From Blasia pusilla (taxonomy: Eukaryota; Marchantiophyta; Marchantiopsida; Blasiales): a stretch of 64,000 nt of DNA. Location of the stretch: assembly GCA_050084515.1 (NCBI GenBank), contig CM114271.1, forward strand, positions 33,604,001-33,668,000. The letters run 5' to 3'. The first letter of the stretch is position 1; the number at the start of each line of letters is the position of its first letter. This document shows positions 57,801 through 64,000 of the stretch, piece by piece. The translations under genes and the position numbers were made by a program. The notes beneath the pieces were generated by a model, which saw only the letters and a program-made list of their open reading frames with translations, was not told where the DNA came from and did no database searches.

Positions 57801-58311
57801 CAGTGTCCAGGCTCCATGGACTAGAGAGATGCTAATAGGAATGGTTCTAGCGCAGGAAACGGAAGTTCCCTACGGTCCAGGGCATGAATGATCCATGCTC
57901 TCGAGACCCGCCTTGAACTCTGGCTATGCTCTGATGGACCAGAAATCCGTCCATACAATCAAGACACGTGAGATGAATAAATCAAGAGTTCTGGCGAGTG
58001 ATTGTCATGTTTGAGAATTCAAGGGAATTGCAACGAGTTCTCACCTTGTTGGCCTCTGGTTAATCCATGTGGAACAATCGGCTCTTCGAAAACCAAGAGT
58101 GGGCACATCGGGGATGATTGAATTTCGGGATTTTGGAGGGCTAATCTGGTCGATAAGCGTTCCCGCAGTGTTCGCTCGACACACTCTGTATTGAGAAGAG
58201 TCAAGGATGAGATCTGCACATGTAGTACTAAACATGACAATTGGGAAATAACTAATAAATGATTTTACGGAATGGTAGATGGATATTCACTTGGCGCGAG
58301 GATACACGGAG

Positions 58312-58520
58312 ATCCAGATTGGATACTGCCGCAGAAAGAATGCTGTCCAGCTACTCATAGAGATATCCTCCATTGAAATAGTTGCACATGAGTGCTGTGC
58401 TTCTTTCTTCTCACTTTTTACGGAGCTCTCGACACAAAATGCTTATCCAGATTAGATACTTTTGCAGTAAGACTGCTGTCCAGATTCTCATAGAGATACT
58501 CTCCATCGAAATAGCTGCCC
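58312..58520. repeat. Direct duplication of a 76-bp unit
   Basis: Copies at 58312-58387 and 58445-58520, both beginning ATCCAGATT and sharing TGCTGTCCAG, CTCATAGAGATA and CTCCAT-GAAATAG, period 133 bp. Confidence 0.8.
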
Positions 58521-58599
58521 CTGGGTACAGGGAATCGTGACATATCGGCAGGTCTGTAGAAGATAGCTCTTCACACAGAGAAACAAAAGAGGCTCATGT

Positions 58600-61500
58600 G
58601 TACCAAAGTGAACTCACGATCCTCTGGCGAGAATATTGGGTACAATGGAAACAATATTCACAACTCTCAGAAGCTTGCGGTGCAGACTGAGTTTGGCCCG
58701 TGCTTACGTACTATTCAGTGTGAATGGTTACACGTTGTTTGCGTCTACTTGGGGGGTGCACAAAGTCTCTTGTGACGATGATATTTCTTTCACATTGCCA
58801 CTGAAATATAACAGTTGTGAGTACAGAGAATGTAGATATTTGGAGAGTGTATATAAACCTCTCCCTTACCTCTCAAAAGGTTTTGATGGCACATGGTGCG
58901 AAAGCATCAACTATCTGAAGTGCATTCAGGGATTTCAGAAATAATGCTGTGCTGACTACCAAAGCTCAGCTAATTTCTGATGTTGAGGAATCAGAATCGT
59001 GACTTCACTCCGACGCCACTATTCTCTAGATTCACAACAGTCATGAAGAACATAATCTCACAGGACGTTATTCATGATCTTATTTACAAGCATATTAGCT
59101 GAGGCTTTGCGAAATGTATGAGTTATTGAATGGATTTGATGCACTGATCCTAGATTCTCATCGCAGTATGCGCAGCGGCATAGTTCGAATCCATCAGAAA
59201 GAGAGTTTGGATCACAATTTAGACCTCCCGTCAATTCTAAACTTGATCGATTAGACAGCTCTGCCTGACGTGACGCTTAGTGGGAAATCCATAACATCGC
59301 CGGGCACGAGTAACTTTCAGCTGGTCAGACAACAGTCATCAAGTACAAATTTGCGGCCTCAAAATTGACTCGTGGATCGACACGACAGGGTACAGTCTGA
59401 TCTTGAAAAATAATCACTCGTCTACCCCTTAAAGTCTCTCGCTTACCGATCAGTTGAGCTATTGCTAAGCGCCAAGGTCACATCCACCAGCCGGCTCTGC
59501 TATCAAATTACGCCCTAGAAACAGAGAACAGATGGCGCTACTTACCTTCATCAAATCTGCATCCGTCCTCCTGAGAAAAGCAGTCACTGCCGCCCGCCAT
59601 ACTCAGTCCCCTCTATGTGTGTAAGTAAGCACTCCTGTTAGGCCTTACGCCCAGTCCGCACTTACCAATGGTGAACACATTTCGACAGCCTCCAACCATC
59701 TTATTGCAGCTCGTGGGACTGCGTCAAGTACACCAGCAACTATAAATGGAATCCATTAGATCTCAGACACAGAGGTCAGATACCTTCGTACCGCATAATA
59801 AGAAAAGCTGACAACACAGCATTTTACCGACAGCAACACATATCGATTCACATCTGATAGAAAGTAAGTCACCCGACACGCTTTAGGGTTCGGAATGTAT
59901 GCACAAACGGGAGAGTAAACGCTTACAACCAAAAGCAGTGTCCTATTTGAGGGCATGCTCCTGATCCTTCTCACTTAGCACAAGGGTTACCTCGTTCCGG
60001 AAGCGGATCTTCTCGCTGAGCATAAGCTCACATTTCCTTCGCTTTCTTGCAAATCTCTCCTTTTCTCTTTTCTTTTTTTTGGCTGAAACATAACAGGAGC
60101 AGATTTGCGCAAGGGATGTTGGTCGTACCGCACTTGGTGGCCATGACAAGGTTTTCGATCCGGTGGTAAACGTTTGAATCACGACGCACAATTATGGAGG
60201 CAGAGCAGCATGAAGGACTCACCAACCTGCTAAAAAAGCGAGCCTCTCACCATGGCCACACATGTGGTGCTTGACGCGAGAAGGCCTACTGAAAGTATTT
60301 ACGTAGCGAGTTGATTAATGCTTTGTCCAGGACGTTCTGTTGCTCATAAGAGAAGGGTTGTTACTGGCTGGGGGCAAACGGCTGACGATAACACCCAGCG
60401 TAAGAGCACAAATGGTGAAATGAAAGGAGTACGTCAGATTTACCTGTAGCCGACGTTTCGAACACGGTCATTGAATGCGGTAAGGAAAGGGGCAGAAATG
60501 TGATGGGAGACAATAAGGCAGTAGTAAGTATAGATCAGGCGAGGACAGATGTGGATCACTCTGGCATGCGTATCAGATTTCAGACAGGTCACATGCACCT
60601 GAAGCGCATAACATGACATTGTGAGCTAAATTTCCCCCCTAGGTGGAGAGTAAATCACTCGAGGGTCGTCCGAAAACGGATACGAGGTGTAACAAGACTG
60701 TCGTACAAGTGCCACAAAATTTCTGTTTCATCTCTTTGGCCATGGGATATATGGAACCGAAGAAATTTCATTTGTGTCAAATGAAATTAGAGCAGACAGA
60801 ATTTAGAGTTTCCTTGTCCAACAACGCCAAGATTGATGTTGGGGAGTGCTAGAAACAGAGATGGTGCACACAAAGACCCAAACTTCTCGTATAGTTTGAG
60901 AGATGGAGGGACCTAGCTCTAGTCGACAGGAAATACTGCAAACAATAGTCCAGCTTCACTATCAGGTTCTTTTTGTTGAAGAATGTCCTGCCATTTTTCT
61001 GCTGGTTTCTCGGTTTCCAAGCTTTAACCCCACGGTATACAGCCAAACTCCATGAATTTTGTATCATACTAGAGAATCCGTGCTGTAGGGACCGCCCCTG
61101 ATGTATTTAGCTGACCATCTCCTTGGGAAGTCGAGCTGCCATCAATGGCCGGGGAGAGAGGAAAACTGGTAGGCATCAATAAAGCATGCTTTTGTAAAAG
61201 AAGATCTAATTGTTCTAACTTTTGTAGTTCTCCACGCTGGGAAACTTGTTTTTACTCGCACAGGAACGGATATTTGAAGGTATAAAAGCATGATCTAGTT
61301 ATTAGCGATGCGCTTGAGAAATACTCGGACTACGATCTATTCGTAATATATAGATTTTCTTGAGACCAGAACATCTGCTGGTCAGGCTGGAGAATGTCTG
61401 CAATCAGTCAGCCTTCGCGCACATGACAAGTCTGTAGGTTTTAGACATCGCGCTCACATGCTCCCTGTTCCTGTTTGTTAGTGAACTTCAGATAATATGC

Positions 61501-64000
61501 TATGAATCAGCTTTCAGCAAGCTTTAGCTCGCACAGGAATCTGATCACCTATCTCAAGTTTACCACATGGCATATCCACCCAAGAACGAGCCGCTCTCGG
61601 TATTCTTGGCTCGTACCGATGCGGCTCTAGAGTTTCGGGATGATCGACTTCCATCAGCAAAGGTATAGTATTCTTCATGAGCATGCTGATAAAGGCAAAG
61701 CATGAATCCATCAACCAGCAGAAACCAACTAAATGAAGGAATGTTTCTGTCCAAAAGACCATTTATTCCCCAAATGGTGGAGATCAGTGCATTCGGAGAG
61801 AACATCAAGCCTTAGGGATCTCTGAAGGAAGGGTCGGCAATTCATGTATTTCAAGAGAAATTCGGAGGATGGTACCTTTCCGCGTCGATAGCTTGAAACG
61901 AAGTCAGTCCTGTAAGTCCTATACGTTATGTTTGAATTCCGATATGACGCACATGTTCAACCGTTTGGAGCTGACGAAATCGTGCTTTTACGTCCCGTTC
62001 GTAGAGCTTGTGCATGCGTTTACACAAATCAAATGAGATTTCTCTGAATGGATGACAATTTAGTACAACTGCTGCAAACGAAACGGAAAGATATAACAGC
62101 ACCGCCGTGGAATATGTACGATGAAATGAACGGGAAATCATCAATGGTCAATCCTATTGAGAAGACTAGTTCTTAGAAGGTGGGATTTAGATCTAATATT
62201 GAGGATTCATATGGAAAAACCGCTCACGGCAAGAACATACCTCCGTTGGATTTTTGAAGGCGGATATACACCTGAATCTTCCGTTGGCACGCAGCAATTT
62301 TTGCAGTGTGTAACAAACCCTCCGAGAGGAACTGCTCCGGTCAAGCTCCATTCCCTTCTGCATCCACAATTTTCCAAGAACGTAATCTGTCGCTGACGCT
62401 CGTATTCATCCAGTCTAGGTATATACCCTATAGATGACGTCAATTGCAAGTATGTGGGAATTTCCAAGCGGGTGGTCCAAATTCTCGGAAGTATTTTGTT
62501 AGTGATAAACATAGTTTGAGTTGGCGGGTACGAATCACATGGTAAGACGATCGAGACATACAGACCTAGAGCGATCCACAGAGTTCAATAGTGTGCGGTT
62601 GGTAAATGTTTACAAGAGTATTTCTGCCGTACTGTTGCAATCTTGAGCACTTTTGACCATATGTGATCATGCACGAGCTGGTGTTGAACTTACCTTGTCA
62701 GGTGGTTTGTATGTACAAGTATATGTCTATTTGAGTACACCATGTAGGTGTTGCAATTAAGTGAACATTCGAAAGCTGTCCAGGTCAGTTCAACCTACCC
62801 TGTCAATAAAATTCCATGCGACACGTTGTGAACTCAGCAGGCTTTTCCATGCCTTCGATCAGTTTCGCGTAACCGCTTCTTTGTACTACAATCTCTCCTG
62901 CACAGAATTTTGCTGGATCGATGAAGCATTGAAATTCAATTCATGTCAGTTGAAAATCCTCGTCTGGAGGTTGTACCTGCGTACGGATCCGTGGATCATG
63001 CTGGACAAGGTGCATGAAGAATGCAAACGTGCAGCAGGCAGCATCCTCGATTTCCTCCAAATATCACGCGACCTTCTCCTCGTGCAAGTTCATTATATGA
63101 TTTAGAGTAATCCAATTTTTATTTTGGTATCCAAATTTCGTAGTTTAGATCTTGCTAAATGTTCTGGGAATATTGTATGAAGCGTATTAAAGCACCTTAA
63201 CTCGAGCTGACACTCAGTGACAAGACTCACAAGAGTTGCAAGCTAGCTCAATTATTGTTGGTCGTGACTAAACTAGTTTGCAACCAAGAGAACAGAAGGA
63301 TCACATTTTGTCTCGGTGGACTAGCGAATTAAATGCTATGTGTTGTTGACAGCTCTATGATCTGTCTAAGCAGTGCTTCAAATGTGGGGAAAGAATGTCG
63401 AGGTAGCTATAGCAGTACCGATGGATATTGACTATGTAAGTCTCATGGCCGAGTTTTACAGTTGAACGAGTTCTCTAGTAATTATACCTCGAAACATCTG
63501 CGGCCCCTATTACTTAACTGAATCTGATCATCTGCAGCGTGGTTATTCGGAACTCAGATCTCAAGGACTCTTAACTTTCCGGAAAAATTAAACCTTGTCA
63601 TGAAGAAGAGGGATTGAATCTTGATGACTGATCGATTTGGGTTTTTCTTTGCAACGTGGCCATGGATGATTCCCTCTAAATTCGAAGGATCACGGTGGTC
63701 TTCACGATCTAAACTATGAAAGTAAATGGCGTCCTGTGCAAAATACACAATACCAGATCTGCAAGGATCGACACTGATTCTCCTCTATCCTTCAAGAACT
63801 CTCTTGCGTCTACAGAAATCTCCATTTCATCATTAGTTCGAGTGACGAGGTTGTGGTTCGCAGGTACTACGAGGTATAGACCTCGAGGTCATTGGTAATC
63901 AATAAACGTCTACCAAACTTTAGGCGTGCGAATTTCAGTTGCCATGAGGACCATCGATACATTTCCTGGAACCAATTCACAGTATCGCTTGGTCCATAAA
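58600..64000. other. Region with no recognised gene
   Basis: Composition is balanced rather than AT-rich and there are few obvious transposon marks, which would suit a genic region. However, no frame on either strand gives a conserved protein, and I could not chain exons with matching phases (tried on the minus strand around 61.5-62.5 kb). It may hold an unrecognised fast-evolving gene, a long non-coding RNA, or the flank of a gene beyond the window. Confidence 0.4.

Noticed and set aside
1-64000. CRISPR arrays, bacterial operons, ribosome-binding sites, rRNA genes
   Set aside because: The genes are spliced eukaryotic genes. No regularly spaced identical repeats with unique spacers, no rRNA sequence and no convincing tRNA gene were seen.

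Overview
The window is nuclear DNA from a streptophyte, most likely a seedless land plant such as a moss or a close relative. The reasons are two intact, many-exon, plant-type genes with spliceosomal introns, Helitrons with plant-type ends, and a Ty3/gypsy lineage carrying a cytosine methyltransferase. Such elements have been reported from charophyte algae and dinoflagellates. The species call is inference; nothing here fixes it.

Layout. 1-5.3 kb is intergenic. 5.5-14.3 kb holds a complete methionine S-methyltransferase gene (MMT) on the minus strand, with 12 exons I could join in frame into 1082 codons plus stop. 14.3-25.6 kb is AT-rich intergenic DNA with one mini-Helitron, a block of ~250-bp tandem repeats, a degenerate LTR-like repeat and a 551-bp solo LTR. 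25.65-30.08 kb holds a complete Golgi-type putative pectin methyltransferase (PMT/QUASIMODO family) on the minus strand, with 8 exons and 602 codons plus stop. 30.1-38.1 kb is its upstream region, then AT-rich DNA with two more mini-Helitrons and several inverted repeats.

38.1-47.9 kb is a decayed Ty3/gypsy retrotransposon in the order LTR-like repeat, gag (two zinc knuckles and an RGG tail), aspartic protease, a non-permuted DNMT3-like C5 cytosine methyltransferase, reverse transcriptase/RNase H, integrase, a PHD-like finger and an LTR-like repeat. This is the most interesting item. Its in-frame stops are 12 TAG and 4 TGA with no TAA, the pattern expected from C-to-T decay of CAG and CGA codons, that is at CHG and CG sites.

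47.9-52.7 kb carries more old repeats and a perfect 23-bp hairpin. 52.9-56.2 kb is a 5'-truncated LINE whose coding region is split by a 1003-bp solo LTR with a 5-bp target duplication; both solo LTRs belong to one family. 56.3-64 kb has a fourth mini-Helitron, a possible tRNA-derived SINE and no gene I can recognise.

The two host genes are separate single-copy functions: MMT makes S-methylmethionine from methionine and AdoMet in the cytosol, and PMT is a Golgi AdoMet-dependent enzyme of wall pectin. They share only the cofactor. Everything else is transposon biology and its decay.
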